A stretch of 64,000 bases of DNA, taken from positions 372,001 to 436,000 of the forward strand of contig NZ_JABSNU010000001.1 in assembly GCF_013266735.1 (NCBI RefSeq), given 5' to 3'. Each line of letters opens with the position of its first letter. Position 1 is the stretch's first letter. The notes under the pieces were generated by a model, which was given only the letters and a program-made list of their open reading frames with translations, was not told the DNA's origin and did no database searches. The translations under genes were made by a program, and so were the position numbers. The stretch is from Pedobacter foliorum. Its GTDB lineage: Bacteria; Bacteroidota; Bacteroidia; Sphingobacteriales; Sphingobacteriaceae. Shown here in pieces: positions 53,938 through 62,887 of this stretch.

Positions 53938-53963
53938 TCCCTGGCCTGAAGAAAGGCCAGAGA
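53938..53963 (-). terminator. Hairpin after the ImmA/IrrE operon
   Basis: A 10-bp stem (one wobble) with a 6-nt loop lies 26 bp past the stop of the last minus-strand gene. There is no clear T run, so terminator strength is uncertain. Confidence 0.4.
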
Positions 53964-53988
53964 ATGTTTTGAAATTTTGTAATACTAT

Positions 53989-54486
53989 TTAAAGCTGGGT
54001 AGTGCCGTAGCCTTTTTTCACATTGAGATCTCTAAGGGTGTTGTAGAGTTCGACCATGGTACCGTTTTGCATGATCCAGTCCATTACCAGCTGTAGCATT
54101 TCTTCTGCATCGGTGATGTAACCCATTCTTCCGTCAGCGCCGCGGATTCCTTTTTCATTGATCCTTTTTCCCCTTGTGAGGTATGTGTTTTTTTCCTCAT
54201 AGATGTATTTTCTGGATTTTTCATGTTGCTTGCCCTTAGGAAGGTGACCAACTAAAAGCCGTTGGATGCCCTTATAGTAAAGATCAAACTTATGTTCCGG
54301 GTTTTCGATATTGACCAGTGAGAAATCTTTGAGCTCAGGCTGAGACTTGGTTTCGCCTTCTGGCGTAAAAACCAATTGTTCACCTTTAGTTTCATCTGTC
54401 TTTGCCAGGATCCTTAGTTTTTCTTCATCTCTGGCCAGTTCGACCTTGGTTTTTTCCTGTGGTGTGTTCTTGTCTTTCTTTGCCAT
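53989..54486 (-). CDS. Hypothetical protein coupled to HTH-ImmA/IrrE protease
   Basis: 165 aa, very hydrophilic. A charged helical N-terminus (KTKVELARDEEKLRILA) is followed by a basic segment (GHLPKGKQHEKSRKYIYEE) and a more structured end (DAEEMLQLVMDWIMQNG). No family recognised. It starts 2 bp after the stop of the protease gene, indicating tight coupling. It could be the substrate, toxin or effector of the protease-regulator, by analogy with ImmA/ImmR and HTH-peptidase TA modules; that is inference. Confidence 0.65.
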   Translation of the reverse strand: MAKKDKNTPQEKTKVELARDEEKLRILAKTDETKGEQLVFTPEGETKSQPELKDFSLVNIENPEHKFDLYYKGIQRLLVGHLPKGKQHEKSRKYIYEEKNTYLTRGKRINEKGIRGADGRMGYITDAEEMLQLVMDWIMQNGTMVELYNTLRDLNVKKGYGTTQL

Positions 54487-54488
54487 AA

Positions 54489-55700
54489 CTAGATATTAAA
54501 AACATGTTGATTTAAATAGGTAATGGTATCGTCAATACTATCCTTATCAAAGGTGTTGACGTTCAGTTCGCGAAGCGCTGTTTTTACATCGGGCTGATAA
54601 GAATGGTATTTTGCCCAGTAGCTCCCTTTGCCTTCTGCTTCTGTATCGAAGCAATAGTAAGTGTAAACCAGCGAGGGGTCTACCTGGCTTTTTTTTGCAT
54701 ACTCTTTAACCAGCATCGGGTTGTCAATGTAGACGCCGATATATTTGACTTTGTCTTTTCCAAAAAGGTATTCCCTGGAGAACTCATTGGCTTGGTCTTC
54801 CTGTAACAGAAACAGGTCAGGTTCCCCAGTCAGGTGAAATACTTGCTTTTCAATTTCCTCCAAATCGTACAACACGTGATATAATTCATGCATCAATGCA
54901 AACCAGATGCTCGCATAGCGCTGGTTAAGATCAGTCAAAACGATACAGGGTTTACTATTTATGCAGAAAGTCGCCCCTCTGACTTGGGTCGTTGGTAGGT
55001 GAGGCTGATAAATAACAGTAACCCCGGCATTGAATAGTGCCTGGCTAACGATTTTCAGTCCGGACTCAACATTCATTGTGTAAGGTCTTATCTTTGGGAT
55101 CAGGTCGACAAGGGCTTCGCGGTTAAAGGGATTGGGATTATTGATTTTCTCAAAATGAGTATATGCTGACCGAACCCAAAATTCCTTCATAAGCAGATTA
55201 CCACTTCTTTTAGTTCGACTGAAAGCTGGAATATAGCTTTTAGTGGCGTATTCGTAAATTGAGCCCAATCCAAAAAAGTTAATGATTCTGTTCTCAATCT
55301 CATCAAAATCTGTTTTTGATTGAATAAATCCTGCTTTGTATAGATTTTTTAGGTCGAAATTAGCAACGATATAACTTTTCTTTTTAGCATCTTCAAGTTC
55401 TCCAATGATGTCATGGGAAGCTTCGTTAAGGTAAATCTTAAACAAGGCTTCAGTATTCAAGCCCAGAAACTGTCCCAGCTTTAAAAGATTTACTACATCC
55501 ACGCGTTTGGCTGACTTATCCAGAATACCCTCTAATGTTCGCTTTTGCATAGATAGTAGTTTTTCAGCCTGATTGGTAGTCAAACCATACTGCTGAAGCT
55601 TAGACTCGAAAAGAGTCTTTAAACTCCCATTTTCGCCTGTCCAGGGATCTGCTGGAAGAAGTAATTTGTAGAATTCGTTTATAAAACCTTGGTCGTTCAT
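54489..55700 (-). CDS. HTH-domain ImmA/IrrE family metallopeptidase
   Basis: 403 aa. An N-terminal XRE-like HTH region (about 30-85; GLTTNQAEKLLSMQKRTLEGIL) is joined to an ImmA/IrrE (COG2856) zinc peptidase with HELYH in FALMHELYHVLYD and a downstream ANEFSREYLF helix supplying the third ligand. Members cleave repressors after DNA damage or act as antitoxin-like regulators. The gene has palindromic promoter elements at 55713 and 55760, suitable for autoregulation by its own HTH. Coupled by 2 bp to an unknown gene downstream. Confidence 0.88.
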   Translation of the reverse strand: MNDQGFINEFYKLLLPADPWTGENGSLKTLFESKLQQYGLTTNQAEKLLSMQKRTLEGILDKSAKRVDVVNLLKLGQFLGLNTEALFKIYLNEASHDIIGELEDAKKKSYIVANFDLKNLYKAGFIQSKTDFDEIENRIINFFGLGSIYEYATKSYIPAFSRTKRSGNLLMKEFWVRSAYTHFEKINNPNPFNREALVDLIPKIRPYTMNVESGLKIVSQALFNAGVTVIYQPHLPTTQVRGATFCINSKPCIVLTDLNQRYASIWFALMHELYHVLYDLEEIEKQVFHLTGEPDLFLLQEDQANEFSREYLFGKDKVKYIGVYIDNPMLVKEYAKKSQVDPSLVYTYYCFDTEAEGKGSYWAKYHSYQPDVKTALRELNVNTFDKDSIDDTITYLNQHVFNI

Positions 55701-55712
55701 TGTGCTATGTAA

Positions 55713-55781
55713 GTAATATTACAAATCAAATATATGCATTATTAATGATTAATAAATGTAGTTATGTAAAATTACATAACT
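55713..55781 (-). promoter_or_regulatory. Two palindromic operators of the HTH-ImmA/IrrE operon
   Basis: agttatgtaa/ttacataact (55760-55781, 2-bp centre) is a perfect 10-bp palindrome. A second site with gtaatattac (55713-55722) shares the atgtaa/ttacat half-sites and abuts the start codon. Both lie within 85 bp upstream of the gene. Confidence 0.65.
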
Positions 55782-55949
55782 TTTTTTGATAAATCACGGC
55801 TGTTATTAGCTACTATTCATTTTTTAATTATTCTTCTATTGATATTTTTACAAACACTAATATGTTTAGTATTAACTTTGTTTGTTCATTTGAATTGCTA
55901 AATAGCCATTTGAATAGTACTTTAGAGGGTAAGATCAAAATGACTATTT

Positions 55950-56582
55950 ATGCCTAGCTGGAAATTAGAAAATGCTGATGAAATTAGAATGGAAGCGCCT
56001 TATACTTTCTATAAACCATCTGACGAAATAATTGATCAACTGATTCCAGGAGAAACGACCGTTCAGCTGATATTTTTAATCGAATCGGATGATCCGGAGG
56101 CTTTAAATGCGGAACGAATGTGGGTGCTCATGGAATCAGTTGATGAATATGGGGATTATGTCGGAATTTTAGATAATACTCCATTTTATATTAAGGATTT
56201 AAAAGCCGGGGATCAGATTAGTTTTAAGAAAGAACATATTATTCAGTACGACACACTTGATGAATTGGATGTTGATGATCCGCTAGCTGAGCTAATTGAA
56301 AAATGTAATCAAAAATGCTTTGTATCTAATCATATCCTTAAAGAAGGGTTTAAAGTGGGTAGATTATATCGTGAGGAAGGAGAATATGAAGATTATTCGG
56401 GATGGACAATGATGAGTGATGAAGAAACTCAGGAGTATGTTGATGATTCAACAAATCTCCAATACGTTTCAATTGGCGTGGTATTAAACCTTGATGATAG
56501 TTTTATTCATTTACTTGAAGAGCCATTTGGATCGGATTTCGCCAGAGATGAAGTAGCAGGGAAATATTTCTCAATTGATTAG
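55950..56582 (+). CDS. DUF2314-DUF2185 (Imm33-like) protein
   Basis: 210 aa. The N-terminal ~95 residues resemble DUF2314 (ERMWVLMESVDEYGDYVGIL, then GDQISFKKEHI); the C-terminal ~90 resemble DUF2185/Imm33 (CFVSNHILKEGFKVGRLYRE, GWTMMSDEE, IGVVLNLDDSF). DUF2185 proteins occur as immunity proteins against polymorphic toxins. Here no toxin gene is adjacent, so it may be an orphan immunity gene. Cytoplasmic, acidic, no signal peptide. Confidence 0.75.
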   Translation: MPSWKLENADEIRMEAPYTFYKPSDEIIDQLIPGETTVQLIFLIESDDPEALNAERMWVLMESVDEYGDYVGILDNTPFYIKDLKAGDQISFKKEHIIQYDTLDELDVDDPLAELIEKCNQKCFVSNHILKEGFKVGRLYREEGEYEDYSGWTMMSDEETQEYVDDSTNLQYVSIGVVLNLDDSFIHLLEEPFGSDFARDEVAGKYFSID

Positions 56583-57398
56583 ACAGGATTTCTGCGAAAG
56601 ATCAAAACCATCTTTATGAATTTGGTGAGATTAAAAAGTAGATTTATATCAAATTGTATTGCTATAGCTTGTCATTAAACCAGTACAAGACAGAACTTAA
56701 AATCGGGTTGCAAATAAGTAAACCACCTGATTTAAACACACTAATCGTGCGGTTTAACTTTAAATAAATCATGATTAATCTTTAGGATCAATTGATTGTT
56801 CAACAAAAATAAATAAAGTATACTATTTTAGTAGTGTTTATTTGTGACTTTATTTTTAATCTGTTATGTTTACGCTATCGGCCAGATAAAAGCAGTTATA
56901 CAGCTTTAGTCGGATCTGCAACTTAGCATTAAATAGCCAATAGATAATCAACGAATAAAAAAATATGAACAAGCTCGCAAAACTGACGGGGGGGTGTAGC
57001 CTCGGTTAAAACTGATACAGAAAATTTGATAACGCTGGAAGCATTCCTGGCGAAACAAGGAGAGTTAAGGCTTTGCAAGAGGTCAGAATAACGATTGCCC
57101 AAAAATAATTAAATAAAAAAATCATTCTGACAAAATAGATTAATGAATTTTGATCTTCGCCTTCATATTGTGAGATTCTGTTTTAAAAAGATTGTCTGAA
57201 AATTAGATTCAGCGCATTTATTGCAGTAATAGCAGTTTAAAGAACTAGTTTTTGTGTTTTTCAAGTAAAAAATACACGCAAAACGCTAATAATATAAAGC
57301 TTGTGCTGGATAGTTTAAAAATATAGGTCGAAATAGGAGTAAAGATGAAACAAAATAGGTAATACCATAAATATTTATAGATTTGATTGATAAAGGTG
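56583..57398. other. Long interval without an intact gene
   Basis: About 56964-57106 contains a broken short coding remnant: MNKLAKLTGG..., then VKTDTENLITLEAFLAKQGE, then LQEVRITIAQK in shifted frames. I do not recognise the family. The rest is AT-rich and probably includes the promoter of the sigma-factor gene. Confidence 0.4.
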
Positions 57399-57983
57399 AT
57401 GACATACAAGGGAAATTCAGATAGTATTGAAGATCGTGAGCTCTTGCTTCAATTGAGTGAGGGGAGTAAGTATGCCTTTGATGTTTTATACAACCGCTAC
57501 TGGAAGCTGGTTTTTAATACCGCCTTTAAAAGGTTGAATGACATGGAGCGTTCTCAGGATATTGCTCAGGATGTATTTGTTCAGCTTTGGGCCAGTGGAA
57601 CCAAAGCTTTAATTAAAAACCTGCCTGCTTATTTAAATGTGTCTGCCAGAAATGGGGTGTTTAAACATCTGGAGAAGGAGGGTAGGTATGCTGCACTTCC
57701 TGATACGGCAGCTGAGCTGGAGGGCACCCAGGGTGATGCCGACGCGAAAATACTACATTCGGAGTTCCTAGAAGCCTTTCATCAGTTGATAGAGAAACTT
57801 CCCACACAGCAGCGCATAATCTTTAAGATGCGCTTTGAAGAAGATCTAAGTAGTCAGGAAATTGCGGATAGACTGGAAATTTCCCCGAAAACGGTAAGAA
57901 ATCAATTGGGAAAGGCCTTAAATACGCTTAGAACTTCCCTGATGCTATTTTATGCGATTATGCTATACTGTCAACCAAAATAG
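57399..57983 (+). CDS. ECF-type RNA polymerase sigma-70 factor (SusCD-associated)
   Basis: About 194 aa from ATG 57399 (a TTG 12 bp upstream is in frame). Region 2 (FDVLYNRYWKLVFNTAF, DIAQDVFVQLW) and region 4 (LPTQQRIIFKMRFEEDLSSQEIA, KTVRNQLGKAL) are complete. It is the first gene of the sigma / FecR / SusC / SusD series and should direct RNA polymerase to the susC promoter when the anti-sigma factor is released by TonB-dependent substrate uptake. Confidence 0.93.
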   Translation: MTYKGNSDSIEDRELLLQLSEGSKYAFDVLYNRYWKLVFNTAFKRLNDMERSQDIAQDVFVQLWASGTKALIKNLPAYLNVSARNGVFKHLEKEGRYAALPDTAAELEGTQGDADAKILHSEFLEAFHQLIEKLPTQQRIIFKMRFEEDLSSQEIADRLEISPKTVRNQLGKALNTLRTSLMLFYAIMLYCQPK

Positions 57984-58080
57984 AAAAGCAATTTTTATTA
58001 ATCTGGCTTAAAAAAATAAAAATTTTCATATAGCGTGGGCTATTTTTTATATCCTGACTCATATAGGTATAAACCGAATT

Positions 58081-59247
58081 ATGAAAAGCGCCTACAAAAA
58101 CTATTTCAGAGAAATTCTTAAAAAATACAGACAACAAACAGCCAGTTCTGAGGAAACAAAATTCCTTGAATCTTATTACAATATGTTTGAGGTTAAGCAA
58201 GGGCTTATTGATGATGAAAATGAGTCTGAGTTTGCGGAATTGAAAAATGACATCAAAGCAAATATTGATGAGCGAATTGCGGGTCCGAAGATCAGGAAAC
58301 TAAGTTCTGACTGGATTAAATACGGAGCTGCTGCTGCTGCAGTTCTACTTGTTTCGCTTTCAATTTACCTGGTTTCTTACCAACAAAAAAATAGTCTGGT
58401 GGCACAAATGGATCGTAGTATTAGTCCAGGCGGCAATAAAGCAGTGCTTACACTGGCTAATGGGAGTAAAATTGTATTGAACGAGGTTAAGACAGGAGTG
58501 ATTGCACATCAGTCGGGGATCCGTATCTCTAAAAAAAATAATGGAGAACTGATCTATCAAGTATCAGCTAGTCCAAATTTAACTGAGGAAACTACAATAA
58601 ATACCATTTCGACGCCAAATGGTGGTCAATATACCATTGTACTCTCCGACGGCTCCAGGGTCAAACTTAATGCGGCCTCTTCCTTAAGCTTTCCGACTTC
58701 ATTCAAAGGAACCGAGCGCGTTGTTGACCTTCAGGGTGAAGCTTATTTTGAAGTCGCAAAAAATGCTCAACATACTTTTAAAGTCACCTCTGGATTACAG
58801 ACGGTAGAGGTCCTGGGAACACATTTTAATGTGGAGGCCTATGCAGATGAACGCACAATCAAAACTACCCTGGTTGAGGGCTCCGTTAAAGTTGTTGTTG
58901 GAAAGAACCATTCCATCATCAGTCCAGGGCAGCAGGCTTTGGTAAGCAGGGAAAATGTCGGTTCCATTACTAAGGCCGAAGTGAATCTAGATAAAGAGAC
59001 GGCATGGACCAATGACCTGTTTATTTTTGACGGGGATAACTTGAAATCTGTAATGAGTGAAATTTCCAGGTGGTATAACATTACTACCGTATATACTGGA
59101 ACTATCCCGGACAAGAAGTTCTTCGGGGGCATATCCAGAAACAGCAAGCTTTCTGAAGTATTTAAAATTCTTGAGCTGAACCAGGTAAAACTTAGCCTAA
59201 AGGGAAAAACTGTATATGTGTCCTATGACCCTTCCGGTAATGAATAA
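58081..59247 (+). CDS. FecR family anti-sigma factor
   Basis: 388 aa. A cytoplasmic N-terminus (about 1-78) binds the sigma factor; one transmembrane helix (about 81-99) is followed by the periplasmic FecR domain (about 150-250; YTIVLSDGSRVKLNAASSL, LQGEAYFEV, HFNVEAYAD) and a C-terminal DUF4974 domain (about 310-385; LKSVMSEISRWYNI). It relays the signal from the STN domain of SusC. It lies 97 bp after the sigma gene. Confidence 0.93.
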   Translation: MKSAYKNYFREILKKYRQQTASSEETKFLESYYNMFEVKQGLIDDENESEFAELKNDIKANIDERIAGPKIRKLSSDWIKYGAAAAAVLLVSLSIYLVSYQQKNSLVAQMDRSISPGGNKAVLTLANGSKIVLNEVKTGVIAHQSGIRISKKNNGELIYQVSASPNLTEETTINTISTPNGGQYTIVLSDGSRVKLNAASSLSFPTSFKGTERVVDLQGEAYFEVAKNAQHTFKVTSGLQTVEVLGTHFNVEAYADERTIKTTLVEGSVKVVVGKNHSIISPGQQALVSRENVGSITKAEVNLDKETAWTNDLFIFDGDNLKSVMSEISRWYNITTVYTGTIPDKKFFGGISRNSKLSEVFKILELNQVKLSLKGKTVYVSYDPSGNE

Positions 59248-59354
59248 TTCTAAACCACTATAATCAACTAAACTAACCGAATTTTTAACCACAAACCATT
59301 ATCAGATGATAAGAAAACTACACCACCACCACTAGGAACCGAAGGACGAAAAAA

Positions 59355-59421
59355 GCCGAAAGTGTCTCACCACTTCCGGCCAAAAAAAAGGTCAACAGCC
59401 AGATGTTGAAGCCAGGCTGTT
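59355..59421 (+). terminator. Two hairpins between FecR and SusC genes
   Basis: gccgaaagtg/cacttccggc (59355-59380, one mismatch) followed by an A run, and aacagcc/ggctgtt (59394-59421) followed by TATTTATT. They may terminate the regulatory transcript or attenuate read-through into susC. Confidence 0.5.
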
Positions 59422-59450
59422 ATTTATTCACTTAATTCTATTCCAAAAGT

Positions 59451-62400
59451 ATGAAATTAACTTTTCTTTACAACCCCGCATGCGATATGTGGAGGGTAAA
59501 GTATAAATTCCTTATAGTGATGAAATTAACTGCTATTTTATTACTGATCGGCGCCATGCATTTGTCTGCCGCAAGTTATTCGCAAAAAATAAGTGTTTCC
59601 AGGCGGAATACGACACTCGAGACTGTATTTCAAGACATTAAAAAGCAAACAGGCTATTTATTTTTCTACAGTGAGGAAGTCAATGTTAGCCGTGTAAAAA
59701 TTAATGTTCAACTCAAAAATGTACCACTTGACGAAGCGCTGGCCGCTGTTCTCCAGCAGCAGGGATTTACCTTCAATATCGTAAACAATACCATTGTCAT
59801 CAGGAACCAGATGAGCAATAAAACGCTGGAAAGCACAAAGAACAACTTTATAGAGATCACGGGCCAGGTTACAGACAGCAAAAGTAAGTTACCAATCCCG
59901 GGAGTAAATGTCTCTCTAAAATCTAATTCCAATATTCGGACGCAGACCAATGCAGCCGGAGAATTCAGGATTGCTGCCCAAGGGGACGATTTACTCTTAT
60001 TCAGCTACGTTGGCTACCAGATAAAGGAAATCAAAGTAGGAGACAAGAAATTCCTGAACGTAGAACTTGAAGATGAGGTGACCCAGATGAATGATGTAGT
60101 CATCACCGGTTATCAAACGATCAAAAAAGACAGTTTTACGGGTACTGCTATTGCCATCTCCGGAGATCAGCTAAAGACCATAAATCCTCAAAATCTTTTA
60201 CAGAGTATAGGTGCTTTTGATCCATCCTTTAGGCTGGCACAAAATAATCTTGTAGGTTCAAATCCAAATAGGATACCTTCCATCAATGTACGTGGATCTT
60301 CGGCATTGCCAAGTGGTGATGGGGAGGTATTGAGAAGGGATGCGATTTCTGGTGGAGTGAATATGCCGGCATTTATCCTGGACGGCTATGAGGTTGATGT
60401 GCAAAAAGTTTTTGATTTGGATGTGAATCGAATCGCATCGGTTACGCTGTTAAAAGATGCAGCAGCTACAGCCATCTACGGAGCCAGAGCCGCTAACGGT
60501 GTGTTGGTCATTGTGACCAAGGCCCCAAAAGAGGGAAAACTACGTGTTAATTATAATTACGAACTGAATGTTACCGGAGCGGACCTGAGCGATTATCAGG
60601 TGTTAAATGCGGAAGATAAACTGAAATATGAGGTACTTGCCGGCTTGTACGACTCTCGTCACGAGAGTATCCCTCAGGATCAGTTAGATGAGCTGTATTA
60701 TCATAAGTTAGCAAACGTCATTGGAGGGGTAAACACCTACTGGTTGTCACAACCTGTACGTACTACGGCTGGGCAGAAACATTCTGTATATCTTGAAGGT
60801 GGTTCACAGGCATTCCGTTATGGTGTAGACCTCAGATATCAAACCAGACCAGGAGTCATGAAAGGTTCCTCAAGGGATCAGTATTCTGGTGGTATGAATT
60901 TTACTTATAACGTCAACAAACTTCAATTCAGGAACGACCTTTCCATTACTCAGGTAACCGGAAATGAATCTCCGTATGGTAATTTCTCGGACTATGTAAA
61001 AACAAATCCTTACTACTCGATGACCGATGCGAATGGAAATATAACCAGGGTGATAGATATCTGGGAAAATTCAGCACGTGAGAAATCCTACACATTTAAC
61101 CCGCTATACGATGCGCAGCTGAGTAGTTTTAACAAAGCATCCTATACGGAGATTATCGACAACCTTTCTGCTGAACTGGAGCTGATGAAAGACCTTAAAC
61201 TAAGAGGGCAGATGAGTTTAACAAGCCGTTCAAATACAGATGATATCTTCATTTCTCCTCTTGCTAATAGGTATTACCTTTATGAAACTGCAAAAATCGA
61301 TGAAAAGGGAGAATATACAAACAAGAATAGGAAAGAAACCTATTGGGACGGAAATATTCGCTTAACCTGGCTAAAACAAATAGCCAAAAACTATTTTAAC
61401 GTAATGGCGGGCGTAAACGTACGTACTGAGCTTTCTGATTCCAAGGAATACACTGCTTTTGGCTTTGCCAATGACCGGTTTTCAAATATCGGATTTGCAA
61501 AAGGATACGCAGAAAATGGAAGGCCTTACAGTAGATTGGAGAGGTCCAGATTATTAGGTTCATTCATGAGCATGAACTATTCCTATGATAACAGATATCT
61601 AATGGATGCCACTGTAAGGGTCGATGGTTCTTCTAAGTTTGGGGTAGACAATAAATTGGCACCCTTCTGGTCATTTGGACTCGGCTGGAATCTTCACAAC
61701 GAAAATTTCCTTAAAGATAATAACGTCATCAGTCAGCTTAGGCTGAGGGTATCAACAGGATTAACAGGTTCCGTATTGTTTGATCCATATTTATCCAGAA
61801 CTACGTACAATTACTCATCTGATAACTGGTATTCAACTGGTATCGGTGCTATTGTGAACAATTATGGTAACGAAAATCTTTCCTGGCAAAAAACCTTAAT
61901 GACGGACATTAGTATAGATTTAGGCTTATTTAAAGACCGTTTGACCATCTCTCCTAAAATCTATAGGAAGTTTACTAAAGATATCCTTGCAGACATCACA
62001 CTCCCTCCATCAACTGGTTTTCTTTCTTACAAAGAGAACCTTGGAGATATGGAAAACAAAGGAGCCGAATTGGGAATCAGATGGGATGCTATACGCAGGA
62101 AAGAGTGGTCTGTAAACCTTACCGCAAACATGGTGGCGAATAGAAATCGTATTGTCAGAATTTCGAACGCCCTAAAGAAATACAACGACAAAGCCGATGA
62201 ACTTCAATCGGTGGATCAAAAGGATGGGGGTTTTAAAGGAATACCCTTGTTGAGGTACAACGAAGGTCAGTCAATCAATGCCATCTATGCAGTTCGTTCA
62301 TTAGGAATAGACCCTGAAAATGGTCGTGAGCTTTATGTAAAAAGAGATGGAACACAGACCTATGATTACGACAAAAGAGACATCGTAGTCGTGGGTAACG

Positions 62401-62855
62401 CTGACCCCAAAGTCAATGGATATTTCGGTGGAACATTCACCTATAAACGCTTTAATCTTACGGCTAATTTCGAGACCTATTTTGGCGGCGATACGTACAA
62501 CCAAACGCTGGTGGATCGTGTAGAAAACGCAGACGCAAAGTACAATGTAGACAAACGGGTATTTGAAGGGAAATGGAAACAATCCGGTGATCTGACATTT
62601 TATAAAAACATTGCAGATATAGGAACCACAGAAGTAAACTCAAGATTTGTTCAAAAAGACAACCTGCTTAATCTGCAGTCGCTCTACTTATCATACGATG
62701 TAGATCAGAAATATGCGAAAAAACTGTCTATGTCTAACCTGCGTTTTGCACTAACTGCCAATGATGTGGCAAGATGGTCTTCAATTAAGCAGGAGCGAGG
62801 GATTGACTATCCTTTTGCCCGAAGCATCACTTTTTCGATCAACGCTACTTTTTAG
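59451..62855 (+). CDS. SusC/RagA family TonB-dependent receptor with STN domain
   Basis: 1134 aa. Signal peptide (a hydrophobic stretch about residues 23-45 after a basic leader), STN secretin/TonB domain (about 50-110; LETVFQDIKKQTGYLFFYS), a carboxypeptidase-regulatory-like domain (about 125-200; ITGQVTDSKSKLPIPGVNV), plug (about 215-330, with SVTLLKDAAATAIYGARAANGV) and a 22-strand barrel ending FSINATF. It imports a SusD-bound glycan or peptide across the outer membrane. The STN domain fits signalling through FecR to the sigma factor upstream. Substrate cannot be told; no glycoside hydrolase lies in the window. Confidence 0.95.
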   Translation: MKLTFLYNPACDMWRVKYKFLIVMKLTAILLLIGAMHLSAASYSQKISVSRRNTTLETVFQDIKKQTGYLFFYSEEVNVSRVKINVQLKNVPLDEALAAVLQQQGFTFNIVNNTIVIRNQMSNKTLESTKNNFIEITGQVTDSKSKLPIPGVNVSLKSNSNIRTQTNAAGEFRIAAQGDDLLLFSYVGYQIKEIKVGDKKFLNVELEDEVTQMNDVVITGYQTIKKDSFTGTAIAISGDQLKTINPQNLLQSIGAFDPSFRLAQNNLVGSNPNRIPSINVRGSSALPSGDGEVLRRDAISGGVNMPAFILDGYEVDVQKVFDLDVNRIASVTLLKDAAATAIYGARAANGVLVIVTKAPKEGKLRVNYNYELNVTGADLSDYQVLNAEDKLKYEVLAGLYDSRHESIPQDQLDELYYHKLANVIGGVNTYWLSQPVRTTAGQKHSVYLEGGSQAFRYGVDLRYQTRPGVMKGSSRDQYSGGMNFTYNVNKLQFRNDLSITQVTGNESPYGNFSDYVKTNPYYSMTDANGNITRVIDIWENSAREKSYTFNPLYDAQLSSFNKASYTEIIDNLSAELELMKDLKLRGQMSLTSRSNTDDIFISPLANRYYLYETAKIDEKGEYTNKNRKETYWDGNIRLTWLKQIAKNYFNVMAGVNVRTELSDSKEYTAFGFANDRFSNIGFAKGYAENGRPYSRLERSRLLGSFMSMNYSYDNRYLMDATVRVDGSSKFGVDNKLAPFWSFGLGWNLHNENFLKDNNVISQLRLRVSTGLTGSVLFDPYLSRTTYNYSSDNWYSTGIGAIVNNYGNENLSWQKTLMTDISIDLGLFKDRLTISPKIYRKFTKDILADITLPPSTGFLSYKENLGDMENKGAELGIRWDAIRRKEWSVNLTANMVANRNRIVRISNALKKYNDKADELQSVDQKDGGFKGIPLLRYNEGQSINAIYAVRSLGIDPENGRELYVKRDGTQTYDYDKRDIVVVGNADPKVNGYFGGTFTYKRFNLTANFETYFGGDTYNQTLVDRVENADAKYNVDKRVFEGKWKQSGDLTFYKNIADIGTTEVNSRFVQKDNLLNLQSLYLSYDVDQKYAKKLSMSNLRFALTANDVARWSSIKQERGIDYPFARSITFSINATF

Positions 62856-62887
62856 GTCTCATTATTTAACAGATAAAATATAAAAAT

